Assembly (NCBI GenBank): GCA_038210375.1
Contig: JBBQWT010000014.1
Location: forward strand, 29,995-93,994
DNA length: 64,000 bases
DNA from: JBBQWT01 sp038210375
GTDB taxonomy: Bacteria > Acidobacteriota > Terriglobia > Terriglobales > Acidobacteriaceae
Reading direction: 5' to 3'
Numbering within the stretch: position 1 is the first letter of the stretch; every line of letters starts with the position of its first letter. This document shows, in pieces, positions 44,723 through 53,914 of the stretch. The notes beneath the pieces are model-generated. The model saw only the letters and a program-made list of their open reading frames with translations. It was not told the origin of the DNA and did not search any database. Position numbers and translations under genes: made by a program.

Positions 44723-45313
44723 TTGAACACTGACTTCGAAGCTCAGTTGAACACTGAACGGATGAAGCTAGCCGTCCTTGCGAATGGTGGCGTTGCCGCG
44801 CCTATAGCGGGAGCGATCTACTGGTTTACTCTTTTCATAGTGGGTTTATATGCCTCCAATTACTTCTGGTGTTTGGTCGCCTTCATAACCAGCGGCTTAA
44901 TCTTCCCTCTAGCTCTGCTGTTGCAGAAGCCCACCCATAGCACCCTGATGGTCAAGAACAGCCCGGTTGGAGGGGCTGGTTTAGCAGGCTTCGTCAATAT
45001 GGCGGTTGGTTGGGCGATCACGATCGCTGCCTTTCACACGAATCCCACTTTAGTGCCCTTGGCATTAGCAATAGGCATGAGCCTCCATTTCTCCGCCATA
45101 GGCTGGAGTTTTGGCTCAAAGTCGTTAATGGTTCATCCAATCGTGAGGGCCGCCGTGGTCACCACGCTTTGGTATGCCTGCCCACAGTACAGATTCACCG
45201 CCATTCCGTTGGCAGTGGCTCTTATTTATTTAGGCACGATACCGTTTTTGCGGCATGAAGTAGCTGCCGCAAAAAAATTGCTGACTCCGGGTGAAGCAAC
45301 CCCCACTGATTAG
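44723..45313 (+). CDS. DUF7010-like integral membrane protein
   Basis: 196 residues from a TTG at 44723, with AAGGAG upstream; the ATG at 44762 is an alternative without one. Six hydrophobic segments (GAIYWFTLFIVGLYA, LVAFITSGLIFPLALLL, AVGWAITIAAFH, LVPLALAIGMSLHFSAIGWSFG, VVTTLWYACPQ, IPLAVALIYLGTIPF). The central LHFSAIGWSFGSKSLMVH block is conserved in the family as I recall it. Function unknown. Confidence 0.75.
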   Translation: MNTDFEAQLNTERMKLAVLANGGVAAPIAGAIYWFTLFIVGLYASNYFWCLVAFITSGLIFPLALLLQKPTHSTLMVKNSPVGGAGLAGFVNMAVGWAITIAAFHTNPTLVPLALAIGMSLHFSAIGWSFGSKSLMVHPIVRAAVVTTLWYACPQYRFTAIPLAVALIYLGTIPFLRHEVAAAKKLLTPGEATPTD

Positions 45314-45487
45314 TTCTCGTTAGCGAGCTTGGACCTGACGGGTTCGGCATCTGTCCCAGCGACCGCATCAGACAGATCCAAAATCGGGATCATGATCCAG
45401 TAGAGGCTAGCCCGCAATTACCGATCATCAAGTTTCTGCAATTTCCATAACGGGTGTGATGATCCTCATTCCATGAACGGAGATCCT

Positions 45488-46894
45488 ATGCGATGGCGCG
45501 TCCTGTTGATCTACTCGACTCTCTTGCTTTCAACCGGCCTTGTTTCCCAGGAAGCGTTGCAAAAGTCCGGTTCCAAGCCGCCGGTTGATTCAACTTTATT
45601 GGCCAGGACGCCTCCGATGGGCTGGAATAGCTGGGATGGTTACGGGAATACGATTAACGAATCCCAGTTCAGGGCCAACGCGCGCTGGGTGGCCGCGCAC
45701 CTGAAAGCCTCCGGCTGGAAGTATGTGACGGTGGATATGGAGTGGTTTGTCGCCAACCCGGCTGCAGACGGGAACTCCAGAACGTTCCAACACAGTCTCG
45801 ACGTCCATGGCCGCTATATTCCAGCGGTAAACCGGTTTCCGTCGGCGGCCAACGGCGCCGGGTTCAAGCCATTGGCGGACTACGTTCATTCCCTGGGCTT
45901 GCGATTTGGGATTCACATTTTGCGAGGCATTCCCAGACACGCGGTAGTCAACAATATTCCGATCGCGGATTCGGCGTATTCGGCGCCGCACGGCGCAGAT
46001 ATTTCCGATACCTGTCCGTGGAATTTCGATAATTTCGGCACCCTCTCGTCCCAACCGGCAGCGCAAGCTTATTACGACTCCATCGCGAAGCTGTATGCGG
46101 GATGGGGAGTTGACCTGATCAAGGTGGACTGCATCAGCAGCCATCCCTACAAGGGCGACGACATTCGCATGATCCGGCAAGCCCTCGACAAAGCGGGGCG
46201 GCCCATAGTGCTTAGCCTCTCGCCGGGCCCGGCGCCGGTGGAAAAACTGGATGAGATGCGGCAATACGCCCAAATGTGGAGGGTTTCCGATGACATCTGG
46301 GACATCTGGCACAATGATGCCGACTTTCCCAAAGGCCTGGGAGACCAGTTCCGATACGTAGCCAAGTGGGCAGGTAAGGCTCAACCCGGCCATTGGCCCG
46401 ACGCTGACATGCTGCCTTTGGGGTACCTGGGGCCATCCCCGGGATGGGGCAAGCCGCGCCCTACCCGGCTTACTCACGATGAACAACGAATGTTAATGAC
46501 CCTCTGGGTCATGTTCCCGTCGCCGCTCATGGTTGGCGGGGATCTGACCGTGGCCGACGCGTGGGAATTGTCGTTGCTGACCAATCAGGAGGTCATCGAC
46601 GTAGATCAGCACTCCACCGGAAATCATCCGGTCATCAATACCGACAAGACCGCGGTCTGGCTTGCGAAAGCCGAAGCGAATGAGAGTCAGTACCTTGCGG
46701 TTTTCAATCTAACCGAATCCAAGGCCGAGTTCCGGTACGAATGGAAGGATCTTGAGATGGGCCAAGGACCGTATAAGCTGCGAGACCTTTGGGGGCACAA
46801 AAATCTTGCGCCAGCGGCGGCACTGATGGTGACACTCCCCCCCCATGGCAGCGTTCTCTACCGGGCGTCGCCGGTGAAGGAGTCGGATCGTTAA
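45488..46894 (+). CDS. GH27-family glycoside hydrolase (alpha-galactosidase type)
   Basis: 468 residues from the ATG at 45488 (GGAG six bases upstream); an ATG at 45473 is also in frame. Signal peptide ends STGLVSQ. The (beta/alpha)8 barrel shows TPPMGWNSWDGYG, YVTVDMEW, GLRFGIHILRGIP, the nucleophile in DLIKVDCIS, and the acid/base Asp in WRVSDDIWD. The C-terminal antiparallel domain contains NQEVIDVDQH and LWGHKNLAP. Retaining alpha-galactosidase or alpha-N-acetylgalactosaminidase activity is expected, exported. It stands immediately before the first tRNA-Val remnant, so it marks the outer edge of the island. Confidence 0.92.
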   Translation: MRWRVLLIYSTLLLSTGLVSQEALQKSGSKPPVDSTLLARTPPMGWNSWDGYGNTINESQFRANARWVAAHLKASGWKYVTVDMEWFVANPAADGNSRTFQHSLDVHGRYIPAVNRFPSAANGAGFKPLADYVHSLGLRFGIHILRGIPRHAVVNNIPIADSAYSAPHGADISDTCPWNFDNFGTLSSQPAAQAYYDSIAKLYAGWGVDLIKVDCISSHPYKGDDIRMIRQALDKAGRPIVLSLSPGPAPVEKLDEMRQYAQMWRVSDDIWDIWHNDADFPKGLGDQFRYVAKWAGKAQPGHWPDADMLPLGYLGPSPGWGKPRPTRLTHDEQRMLMTLWVMFPSPLMVGGDLTVADAWELSLLTNQEVIDVDQHSTGNHPVINTDKTAVWLAKAEANESQYLAVFNLTESKAEFRYEWKDLEMGQGPYKLRDLWGHKNLAPAAALMVTLPPHGSVLYRASPVKESDR

Positions 46895-46917
46895 CCGGTC
46901 AGAGAGGACTGCGGGTC

Positions 46918-46984
46918 CTCAGCACGTTCAATTAGGTTAGATGTTGGGCGCTGCAGGACTTGAACCTGCGACTTCCACGGTGTG
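46918..46984 (-). repeat. Partial tRNA-Val copy A (outer attachment-site remnant)
   Basis: From CTCAGCAC through the 3' half of the tRNA (acceptor 3' strand, T arm, variable loop, to the anticodon loop bases GTGTGA) it matches 54167-54232, with few differences. Sequence beyond the anticodon loop is unrelated, so no functional tRNA is encoded. Confidence 0.9.
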
Positions 46985-47000
46985 ATTCCTCTGATTGGGT

Positions 47001-47597
47001 TCAGTCAGTTGGGCTCGCCATACGTGTCAGGAGAGTTTCGTATGCACCCCCAAATTCGAGAAGCGTAATGTCTTTGAGTTGATAACGTTCTTTATCCTCC
47101 CATTCTGCTCGGGGCGAGATCGCGAGGATCGTCGCCGTACGCTGATTGGCCCCCTGCAATTTGCCCACGAAGCAAACCCTTTTGTCAGTCCGCTCTTGAT
47201 GAATCGTTATCAGGGGGAATTCCTTCCCAGCGGATGAGATTGCCTCTTTCATGGACGCAAATCTCACCTTCGGCGGCTTGTTGGGGCGCAGTTTGTTAAG
47301 CTGAGCGGCCCTGGCAGCAAAGTCGTCCGTTACGACGGATCGCCACCTCTTGACGTCCGAATTGCGAAAAATAGCATAACCGTTCAACCGGTAGTGGACA
47401 TCATCCATCACCTGAATCAGGGTGAGTTCCGCGTTCCATCCGAGAGTAAATCCTCTCAGAACCTTGGGATCGACCGGTGCCCGACCAAACTCGACAAGGG
47501 GGAAACCACCCACGATCAGAGCGCCATCGTTCGCAAACCCCGTCAGTTGCATCATAAGGGCTGGAGTATATCTCGAAAGCCAAAATCTCCGCCTCAT
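47001..47597 (-). CDS. Hypothetical island protein, 198 residues
   Basis: No family recognised. Residues 15 onward (MMQLTGFANDGALIVGGFPLVEFGRA) look like a natural start (47555), since the first 14 residues are unusual; neither start has a strong ribosome binding site. The middle contains DVHYRLNGYAIFRNSDVKRWRSV and the end QLKDITLLEFGGAYETLL, predicting a compact alpha/beta protein. Base composition is more A/T-rich than the chromosomal genes nearby. It is the first gene inside the island. Confidence 0.65.
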   Translation of the reverse strand: MRRRFWLSRYTPALMMQLTGFANDGALIVGGFPLVEFGRAPVDPKVLRGFTLGWNAELTLIQVMDDVHYRLNGYAIFRNSDVKRWRSVVTDDFAARAAQLNKLRPNKPPKVRFASMKEAISSAGKEFPLITIHQERTDKRVCFVGKLQGANQRTATILAISPRAEWEDKERYQLKDITLLEFGGAYETLLTRMASPTD

Positions 47598-47657
47598 ATT
47601 TAACTCAACAGATGGGGATATATTGAGCTCATCTGCTAAGGTTTAGACGATGGCACT

Positions 47658-47906
47658 ATGGACAGCGAAGTCCAGATCAAGAAAATCGGCGAAGACAATT
47701 ACGCCGTAACGATCCCTGACCTTTACGTGGACGAAGAAGAGGTCAACGGGCCGCAGCTGTTGGGGATGTTGTCCAGCAAGCGCCTTATGCATACCACCAA
47801 GGAAACGGTGCTGCGCACGCTGGATGGTTTGGACGTAGGACACAAGGTCACGGTGAAGTGTGAAAACAGCTTCGAAACTGTGCTCGGCTCCGGAAGGCCC
47901 GCCTAA
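47658..47906 (+). CDS. Small hypothetical protein upstream of the DUF488 gene
   Basis: 82 residues, acidic N-terminal half (KIGEDNYAVTIPDLYVDEEEV). Predicted beta-alpha-beta. No family recognised. Same strand as DUF488, 56 bases before it; the pair may be cotranscribed. Divergent from the 198-residue gene. Confidence 0.55.
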   Translation: MDSEVQIKKIGEDNYAVTIPDLYVDEEEVNGPQLLGMLSSKRLMHTTKETVLRTLDGLDVGHKVTVKCENSFETVLGSGRPA

Positions 47907-47962
47907 AGCGGCCCCCGGGTCGACCCTCACGTGGTACCTCCATTGAGACTGTACGGTGAGCA

Positions 47963-48466
47963 ATGAGAATTGTTACCGTAAAGACTCCGGATCACTCTCG
48001 CTCTGGGGATTCCTGTGACTCGATTGATCAATTGAACCTGTACACCCTCGGCTATCAGGGCGTGGACGTGGACACCTATGTCCAAACGCTGAAAGCAGCG
48101 GGCGTTGGGATCGTGGCTGACGTGCGGGAGACGCCGTGGAGTCACAAACGTGGTTTTTGCAAGAACATCCTCAGTACCGAACTGTCCAAAGCGGGAATCG
48201 AGTACGTCCACGTAAAGTCCGCAGGAAATCCAAAAGAGAACCGACGCACTGCCCCCGACTTGGTTGAATGCTTGAAGCGGTACCAGGGATATTTGCAAAA
48301 AAACCCAGCTGGGGTCACTGACCTGATTCAGGTGGTTCGAACGGCTGCATCACGCAATCGAACCGTCTGCCTCACCTGTTTCGAGAAGGACGTGCACGAC
48401 TGTCACCGCTCGATTCTCGTCAGCGCCATGAGCAAGCGGATCAAGATACGTCCAGTCCACCTGTGA
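47963..48466 (+). CDS. DUF488-domain protein
   Basis: 167 residues. DUF488 hallmarks are LYTLGYQGVDVDTYVQTL, DVRETPWSHKRGFCK (residues 53-67) and CFEKDVHDCHRSILV with its invariant Cys-His-Arg (about 139-153). The invariant cysteines and arginines suggest a catalytic fold, but no activity has been shown to my knowledge. The 3' end overlaps the convergent 282-residue gene by 26 bases. Confidence 0.9.
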   Translation: MRIVTVKTPDHSRSGDSCDSIDQLNLYTLGYQGVDVDTYVQTLKAAGVGIVADVRETPWSHKRGFCKNILSTELSKAGIEYVHVKSAGNPKENRRTAPDLVECLKRYQGYLQKNPAGVTDLIQVVRTAASRNRTVCLTCFEKDVHDCHRSILVSAMSKRIKIRPVHL

Positions 48467-49289
48467 ACTTCAACATGTCGTGTCTCTTCTTGGGATACCA
48501 CATTCCGACAATCAAGAAACTGGCGGGATGAAGAAAAAGATTTCCCAAGAAAAACTTCAAATCATAGGTGCCGAGCTTGCACAGTTCCTTCATTCGATCA
48601 AGCGCCTTCTGGTCTCCCTCCCGTCGCTGAAGTTCGCACAACCCCCAATCCAAGACTTGCATTCGATGTGAACCACATGCTGCGTTCTTGCAGAGCCACG
48701 AGACCTGAATTCGATATCTCATAAATTCGAGCGTCTTCATTTCGGGCGGAATCGCCTGCTCGAACATGTTGATCTGTGCGCGCTTCGCCTCGTGGATTTT
48801 TCTGACATCATTCAACTTCTGCTCGAAACTCTTTGCTTCTTCCTCAGAACGTTCGAGGACTTCTACTTTCTTGATTTCTCTTGGTACAACGATTCCGATG
48901 GATGTGCTTTTTTCCTTTTGCGCTTTCTGCAACTCTTCCACGGACTCGAATTGCCACGCAGGGTCCTTGAACATCCACTCTGCCCGCTTACCCCATTCGT
49001 CCTGAGTCGTGGGAATGACTTCCCCAGCTTCGATTGAATCGCAGTCAATTCGGAAACTTTCGGGCCGGTGATCGTCGGGCTTTTTCTGAATGTCAGCGGT
49101 GATCCACTGATACAAGCTGAACTGTTCCTGCTCACCAGCCAAATATCTATAGGGGATTGGATAAAGACGCAAAGGTTTGCCGGAGGGGAGCAACCCAGCT
49201 GTGCAGACTGTTTCGAAGTATTTGCTGCTAAGCTCCGGGTAGGTCTTCGCCCAGATAAGAATCTTTTCTCTCGAATAACCTGATTTCAT
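48441..49289 (-). CDS. Hypothetical protein, recurrent DUF488 neighbour
   Basis: 282 residues. The N-terminal LIWAKTYPELSSKYFETVCTAG and RLYPIPYRYL (41-50) are patterns I associate with a family often encoded beside DUF488, a memory I could not check. Cys200, Cys205, His208 and Cys218 (CKNAACGSH ... WGLC) could bind zinc. A charged helical region spans 120-180. No signal peptide. Tail-to-tail overlap with DUF488 suggests coordinate, possibly mutually limiting, expression. Confidence 0.75.
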   Translation of the reverse strand: MKSGYSREKILIWAKTYPELSSKYFETVCTAGLLPSGKPLRLYPIPYRYLAGEQEQFSLYQWITADIQKKPDDHRPESFRIDCDSIEAGEVIPTTQDEWGKRAEWMFKDPAWQFESVEELQKAQKEKSTSIGIVVPREIKKVEVLERSEEEAKSFEQKLNDVRKIHEAKRAQINMFEQAIPPEMKTLEFMRYRIQVSWLCKNAACGSHRMQVLDWGLCELQRREGDQKALDRMKELCKLGTYDLKFFLGNLFLHPASFLIVGMWYPKKRHDMLKFTGGLDVS

Positions 49290-49352
49290 GGCGCACCAGC
49301 ATAATCTATTACCACGAATCGAAGGTCCAGCGCCAAATTTTTTCCACAGTGT

Positions 49353-49565
49353 TCAGTGCGGCCTGACGGAGTTTCTGAATGTTCGACTCGATCCGCTCTT
49401 CTTCTCCGGGGCTTTCCAGGAGTTGTGCTCCACGAGATTGTCCGCCAAATAACGTTCCATGATTACTTCCCGCTCGTCTTCAGTGGCTTTAATCGGGGGC
49501 GTCTTCTGTTCCAAGTCTCGACGGATTTCGTTGTACGACGCCACTGCCCGCTCTCGGTTGCACAA
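49353..49565 (-). pseudogene. Truncated reading frame at an integration junction
   Basis: A 70-residue frame (TTG at 49565) with helical, charged content (ASYNEIRRDLEQKTP, EDEREVIMERYLADNLVEH) lies next to attachment-site copy B. A TGA blocks any extension about 27 bases further upstream. It is most simply the remnant of a gene cut by integration. Not recognised. Confidence 0.35.
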
Positions 49566-49589
49566 AGTTTCGAGCAGTTGCCCGGCCAG

Positions 49590-49648
49590 TCAGCACATCC
49601 GATTAGGTTAGATGGCGGGTGCTGTAGGACTTGAGCCTGCGACTTCCG
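49590..49648 (-). repeat. Partial tRNA-Val copy B (degraded attachment site)
   Basis: TCAGCACATCCGATTAGG then GATGGCGGGTGCTG and GGACTTGAGCCTGCGACTTC match the tRNA 3' half with several substitutions; the match is lost before the anticodon. This is the most diverged copy, which suggests the oldest junction. Confidence 0.8.
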
Positions 49649-49676
49649 ACAGGTTTGCGGTCAACTTGGTAAATCA

Positions 49677-49723
49677 AATGGTGACGAGTTGGCGCAAAAA
49701 GCGAAGAACCGGCCCGATGCTCA
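49677..49723 (+). pseudogene. Tyrosine recombinase C-terminal tail remnant 2
   Basis: AATGGTGACGAGTTGGCGCA followed by AAAAGCGAAGAACCGG matches 54122-54167, the last codons of the recombinase remnant beside the intact tRNA, at nearly every base. It has lost reading frame and context; only DNA similarity remains. Confidence 0.7.
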
Positions 49724-49890
49724 AGACCATTTGCTTGTCTTGCTTTTCGGCTTGTTCTTAGTACAACAAATCCCGGAACCTTAGGTAGTTGTGGTGACGA
49801 ATTGGTGACAATTTCTTAACTTGGCTCGAAACAAAAGTATGGAAATGAGAGTTCAAGGCGTTCCAGCGCTGCTTTATGGTTGGAGCCCAT

Positions 49891-50520
49891 CTAGAATGGC
49901 CGCGCCAATTCCTCCTGGTAAAACTCCAGAATCGAGCGCGGGGTTGCAACTTCGCTTCCTCCTTCGGTTCGTTCGGTCTTCATCACATCACGAGTCATAT
50001 TCTGAAAGTGGCTATACAAATTCGGATCACTTTTTTGAAGATCCAAGATCACATATTTCGAGTCTGATTGAAAATAAATAAGGTAATAGCCAAATTCATC
50101 CCACACATCTCGCTTATCAAGATAACCTCTGTCTTCAAGAAGCCCCAGGTGCTCAAAAAAATCAAGCACATAAATCATTTCGGGCGGCGGGTCATGGGAA
50201 TTAAGAAGGGTAAGGGCGTTGTGTTGGGGATTCAATCTCTTCGCTGCCAAATGTCTTCTAACGGTGGTGAAGCGATCAGAGTCGAACATCCGAACTTCGT
50301 CTACCAGGTGTTGCACCTTCGTGGACTCTCTAGTATCTCTAAGCTGCTGATAGGCGAAATAGACGCCAAGTGCCCCCAACGAGGTTGCGATCGCGAGGAT
50401 TACTGTACCAATGGCTGTCAGGGCTTCCCACTTAACAGGCTTGTGCAGCCATACCTCTTGCTTTTCTTGCTCTTTTTCTTGGGATTGTGGCTTTTCTTCA
50501 GCAGATTGATTCTTGCCCAT
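49891..50520 (-). CDS. DUF4760-type membrane-anchored protein
   Basis: 209 residues. An N-terminal charged tail rich in Glu, Lys and Gln, one transmembrane helix (ALTAIGTVILAIATSLGALGVYFAY), then a cytosolic helical domain with QHLVDEVRMFDSDRFTTVRRHLA and VLDFFEHLGLLEDRGYLDKRDVWDEFG (in part), matching DUF4760. Function unknown. Lower G+C than chromosomal neighbours. In the middle segment of the island. Confidence 0.8.
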   Translation of the reverse strand: MGKNQSAEEKPQSQEKEQEKQEVWLHKPVKWEALTAIGTVILAIATSLGALGVYFAYQQLRDTRESTKVQHLVDEVRMFDSDRFTTVRRHLAAKRLNPQHNALTLLNSHDPPPEMIYVLDFFEHLGLLEDRGYLDKRDVWDEFGYYLIYFQSDSKYVILDLQKSDPNLYSHFQNMTRDVMKTERTEGGSEVATPRSILEFYQEELARPF

Positions 50521-50855
50521 AGTTATCGGATTTTAGTGTATTAGGTTGTCGTGAAGTTGAATTTCATTTTCCCAAACGTACGAACTGGGTTCTCGGATAG
50601 CTCAACAGCCCTAGTAAGCGTGAGGTTCTTTTCCATACATCGATTTGTACCGGGTCAGCGTCGGAATAAAATTGAGCGAGGACAAATGAGAGGCTCCAAG
50701 GACTATTTGTGACTACCTCAACTTTTACGCCTTCACCCTTCGCAAACTTGCCGAGTCTATAACTAAGCGGATTGTTTTAATAGACGGCACCCCACTAGCA
50801 ACTCTGATGATGGGTTACGATGTGGCATGTCGAATTGAAATTACAGTCCACACTT
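50521..50855. other. Gene-free interval inside the island
   Basis: No gene, repeat or clear promoter is seen between the divergent DUF4760 and esterase genes. Confidence 0.5.
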
Positions 50856-52619
50856 ATGGCTAAACCTGTCTGTTTCTACTCTTTATTTCTGATCTTGCTG
50901 GTTGGCTGTTATGGCTGTGGTGGAAATAATGCAACGGCCAATGCTCCGCCGCAACCTGCGCCGACCGGCACCAATCCCACTCCCAATTTTACCCAACTAG
51001 CTCACATTCTCCATATGGGCCAGTCACTGGCAAGTGGTGACGATTCCTTGCCGGCCATCACCACGGCGGACACGGGGCATGGAAATTTTCAGTTTGCGCG
51101 GGGAGTGCACACCTGGCGGGAGGGGCAACCCGTGTTTTGCAAGGCGCCAGAATTGCGCCCTGATTCCGACTTCGCTCTAGTGCCCGTTACCGCGGGTGAA
51201 CCGATTATCGGTTCTGGCGAGACGATTGCAAGCGGCCTCGTGGATCAACTGAAGGTGTCAATCGGATCTCCGCCAGATGTCCGTTTTCTTTTCAGTTTCT
51301 CCGGCCAAGGTTCAAAGCGGCTGCGGAATCTCGATAAGGAACACGATGACTCATCTGATCCTCGCAGCGGATTCGTCACGCCGGGAGGGTATTACCGCAC
51401 CAGCATTGACGATGTGCGGCGTGGGTTGGCGCAGGCCAGATCCCACGGCTGGTCATATTCCGTGCCGGCAATTACATGGATGCAAGGTGAAAAAAACAAT
51501 GATCAGCGCCTTGATGACTGGCTGCCTCCCTTGGATCGGCGATTTTTCCTTAACGCTTATGCTACCGAGTTGATTGCCCTGAAAAATGACTGGAACAACG
51601 ACATTCTGCCCATCACCGACCAGGCACGTCGGATTCCGCTTTTCACTTATCAGACAAATTTGGCGATCTCGGGCCAGGCACAACTATTGGCAGCGCAACG
51701 CGATCCCGAGATCATCCTGGTTTCACCCATATATTTCATGCCCTCTGCACTTAACGGCTCCCCGGATAGTGGGAATCACTGGGGATATCTCATTCATATC
51801 AATGCCGACGCGCAAAGATGGCTGGGTGAGCAATTCGCGAAGGTAATCAAACGGAGCGTGGTGGATCATGAGACATGGATGCCGCTTTATCCGTTGCGAG
51901 CGACGCTCAGCTCAGACCGCCAATCGATTCTCATTGAATATCACGTGCCGCGGCCGCCGTTGGTGATTGATTCAACCTTTCTGCCCGCCGCCGGAACCGG
52001 AAATGGTTATATTGTTCGAGGCGGCCCCGACGTGATTGGTACCGCCACCGCGAGCCCGACCAGCATTCGTCTTACGTTGGCGACTCCTTTACCGGCGGGA
52101 ACATTTACCGTCGAATATGCCTCGGAACATGGCACCGCGGTCGCCTTCCGCATGCCTTCACCTCTGCTGCAGGCTCGCACTGGTACGGTTTGGCCTAACG
52201 GCCAGGCCAGCTTTGAGCTTGTATTCGCTGGCGACCAGACAGCCCTTTTTCGCACCATACTTCAAGAAGGTGTATTCTTAGTTCAGAGCGATCTCAGCCA
52301 GCTGGGCGATACCGACAGCGTAATTCGTTCGGTTTCCTTAGATTCCTCTGGGAATACCGTGCTCAAGGGAGAGGTCCGCCAATTTAACGGGGTGGCATTT
52401 CAAGCGGGCCGGTTAATTCAGGTTCTCCGTAATTATAAGTACGGAAACGTTCACGACAGCGATCCCGAAGCCAGCATAAATAGTTTCGTCCAGGGGCCAC
52501 GAGTTGGCCAGCCTTACCCTCTTTGGAATTGGTCTATAGGTTTTGAAGACCTTACAATCGATATTGGTTCGCCATTACGCCATCATGAACATGCATCCGG
52601 ACCAAGCGTGGCAAAATGA
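50856..52619 (+). CDS. Lipoprotein of the SASA (sialate O-acetylesterase / SGNH) type
   Basis: 587 residues from the ATG at 50856; an ATG at 50820 is in frame but gives a poorer signal. The lipobox is ILLVGC. Family motifs: HMGQSLASG (block I with Ser), FSFSGQGSKR, ITWMQGEKN (the W-Q-G-E motif) and a later Asp-x-x-His region around NGSPDSGNHWGYL. The C-terminal third (380-587) is beta-rich with no recognised domain. Probably deacetylates a sugar or polysaccharide in the envelope; the substrate is unknown. Cargo of the middle island segment. Confidence 0.75.
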   Translation: MAKPVCFYSLFLILLVGCYGCGGNNATANAPPQPAPTGTNPTPNFTQLAHILHMGQSLASGDDSLPAITTADTGHGNFQFARGVHTWREGQPVFCKAPELRPDSDFALVPVTAGEPIIGSGETIASGLVDQLKVSIGSPPDVRFLFSFSGQGSKRLRNLDKEHDDSSDPRSGFVTPGGYYRTSIDDVRRGLAQARSHGWSYSVPAITWMQGEKNNDQRLDDWLPPLDRRFFLNAYATELIALKNDWNNDILPITDQARRIPLFTYQTNLAISGQAQLLAAQRDPEIILVSPIYFMPSALNGSPDSGNHWGYLIHINADAQRWLGEQFAKVIKRSVVDHETWMPLYPLRATLSSDRQSILIEYHVPRPPLVIDSTFLPAAGTGNGYIVRGGPDVIGTATASPTSIRLTLATPLPAGTFTVEYASEHGTAVAFRMPSPLLQARTGTVWPNGQASFELVFAGDQTALFRTILQEGVFLVQSDLSQLGDTDSVIRSVSLDSSGNTVLKGEVRQFNGVAFQAGRLIQVLRNYKYGNVHDSDPEASINSFVQGPRVGQPYPLWNWSIGFEDLTIDIGSPLRHHEHASGPSVAK

Positions 52620-52730
52620 AATGGTTTAGCAACGCCGGGTTGTTCTAGCGGGCGAGGTTAGAATGTGAGCGATAAACCGTCGCCACATCAATCCCCAAAT
52701 CGGCTAAAACCGCTAAGCCCAGTGCTGGGC

Positions 52731-52790
52731 GTTCAATAGGTTAGATGGTGGGCGCTGCAGGACTTGAACCTGCGACTTCCACCGTGTGAA
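52731..52790 (-). repeat. Partial tRNA-Val copy C (inner attachment-site remnant)
   Basis: GTTCAATAGGTTAGATGGTG, then GGCGCTGCAGGACTTGAACC through CCACCGTGTGAA is identical to the tRNA 3' half at 54178-54235, apart from the first few bases. The match stops at the anticodon loop. Confidence 0.92.
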
Positions 52791-52922
52791 TGTTGAATTC
52801 AAATTCACAAATCCTTTGCTTGTCTTGCTTTTCCGCGAACCACCTTCAAGGCGAAGCGTATGGTAGAGTGACCGCAGCGTTCGGGATTCAAAATTCAGCA
52901 AGTGACTTTACAGGAGAAGAAT

Positions 52923-53867
52923 ATGAAAACTTTTCAATGCATTAAAGCAACCGCGTTAGTGTTGGTAGTTCTAGCCGCAGCCTCGATTGCCCAGGCGCAG
53001 AACGTTCGGAGCTGGGTGTCGGGAACGGGTAATGATGCCGCCACCTGCACCCGCACCACGCCCTGCCAGACCTTTGCCGGTGCGCTCGCCAAGACCAACC
53101 CGGGTGGCGAGATTGATGCTCTTGATGCCGGCGGATTTGGCTCGGTGAACATCACTAAATCGATCACGATTGACGGCGGAGGCGGGCAGGTAGCCAGCAT
53201 TATTCCGGCCAGCGGCCCCGCGGTCAGCATTACCGTTGCCAACGTCAACGTCACCCTGCGTAACCTTCAACTCGAAGGATTAGGCACGAAGCCATTCGGC
53301 ATCAGCGTTGCCGCGGTCAACGGCGTGACTCTGCACGTGGAGAATGTCGCCATCACCAACTTCGTCCGAGTCGGTGTGGATTTCGAGCCCACCGCCGGCG
53401 GTCCGGTCAACCAGTTGTTCATGATCAACACTACCGTCCGCAACAACGCGGGCGGCGGCATCCTGATCGCCTACGCAAATGCGCTGCTGGAAAACGTGCG
53501 TTCGAACTTCAATGGGTTCGGAGTAAAAGCCATTGATGGCGCCCGGGCAATCGTCCGTAACAGTGACGCTTCCGGTAACACCAACATCGGGTTTGTGGCC
53601 AAGGGCACGGCAGCCAGCGCGGAGATGAACATCGCGGACTCTTCATCTTCCAACAATGGCAGCGACGGCGTTGATTCCGCGTCCGGCGGGCAGCCGACGA
53701 TCGTTCGCATCAGCAACGTGACCGTGACCAACAATGCGGGCATCGGCCTGGACAACAACGGGGGCGGCCAGCTGCTGTCCTTCAGCCAGGGCGGACAGGG
53801 CACCAACAACGTCGGCGGCAACACCGGTGGCGATGGCGCGCCAACCGGCACCGTGCCCCGCCAGTAA
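52923..53867 (+). CDS. Secreted right-handed parallel beta-helix protein
   Basis: 314 residues from the ATG at 52923 (AGGAGAAGAAT upstream). Signal peptide 1-25 ends SIAQAQ. The mature part begins RSWVSGTGNDAATCTRTTPCQTFAGAL, a typical opening of beta-helix proteins in this phylum, followed by short repeats (VNITKSITIDGGGG, VNVTLRNLQLEG, VRNSDASGNTNIGFV, VTVTNNAGIGLDNNG). The tail is glycine/asparagine-rich. Binding or polysaccharide lyase-like roles are possible; no catalytic residues were assigned. Confidence 0.85.
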   Translation: MKTFQCIKATALVLVVLAAASIAQAQNVRSWVSGTGNDAATCTRTTPCQTFAGALAKTNPGGEIDALDAGGFGSVNITKSITIDGGGGQVASIIPASGPAVSITVANVNVTLRNLQLEGLGTKPFGISVAAVNGVTLHVENVAITNFVRVGVDFEPTAGGPVNQLFMINTTVRNNAGGGILIAYANALLENVRSNFNGFGVKAIDGARAIVRNSDASGNTNIGFVAKGTAASAEMNIADSSSSNNGSDGVDSASGGQPTIVRISNVTVTNNAGIGLDNNGGGQLLSFSQGGQGTNNVGGNTGGDGAPTGTVPRQ

Positions 53868-53914
53868 CCGGGTAACCAGCCGAAAGACAGAACACGAGAT
53901 TCCGGCAAAATTTA

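Noticed and set aside
46936..52790. Three additional tRNA-Val genes
   Set aside because: Each copy lacks the 5' half (acceptor 5' strand, D arm, anticodon 5' stem), so none can fold as a tRNA.
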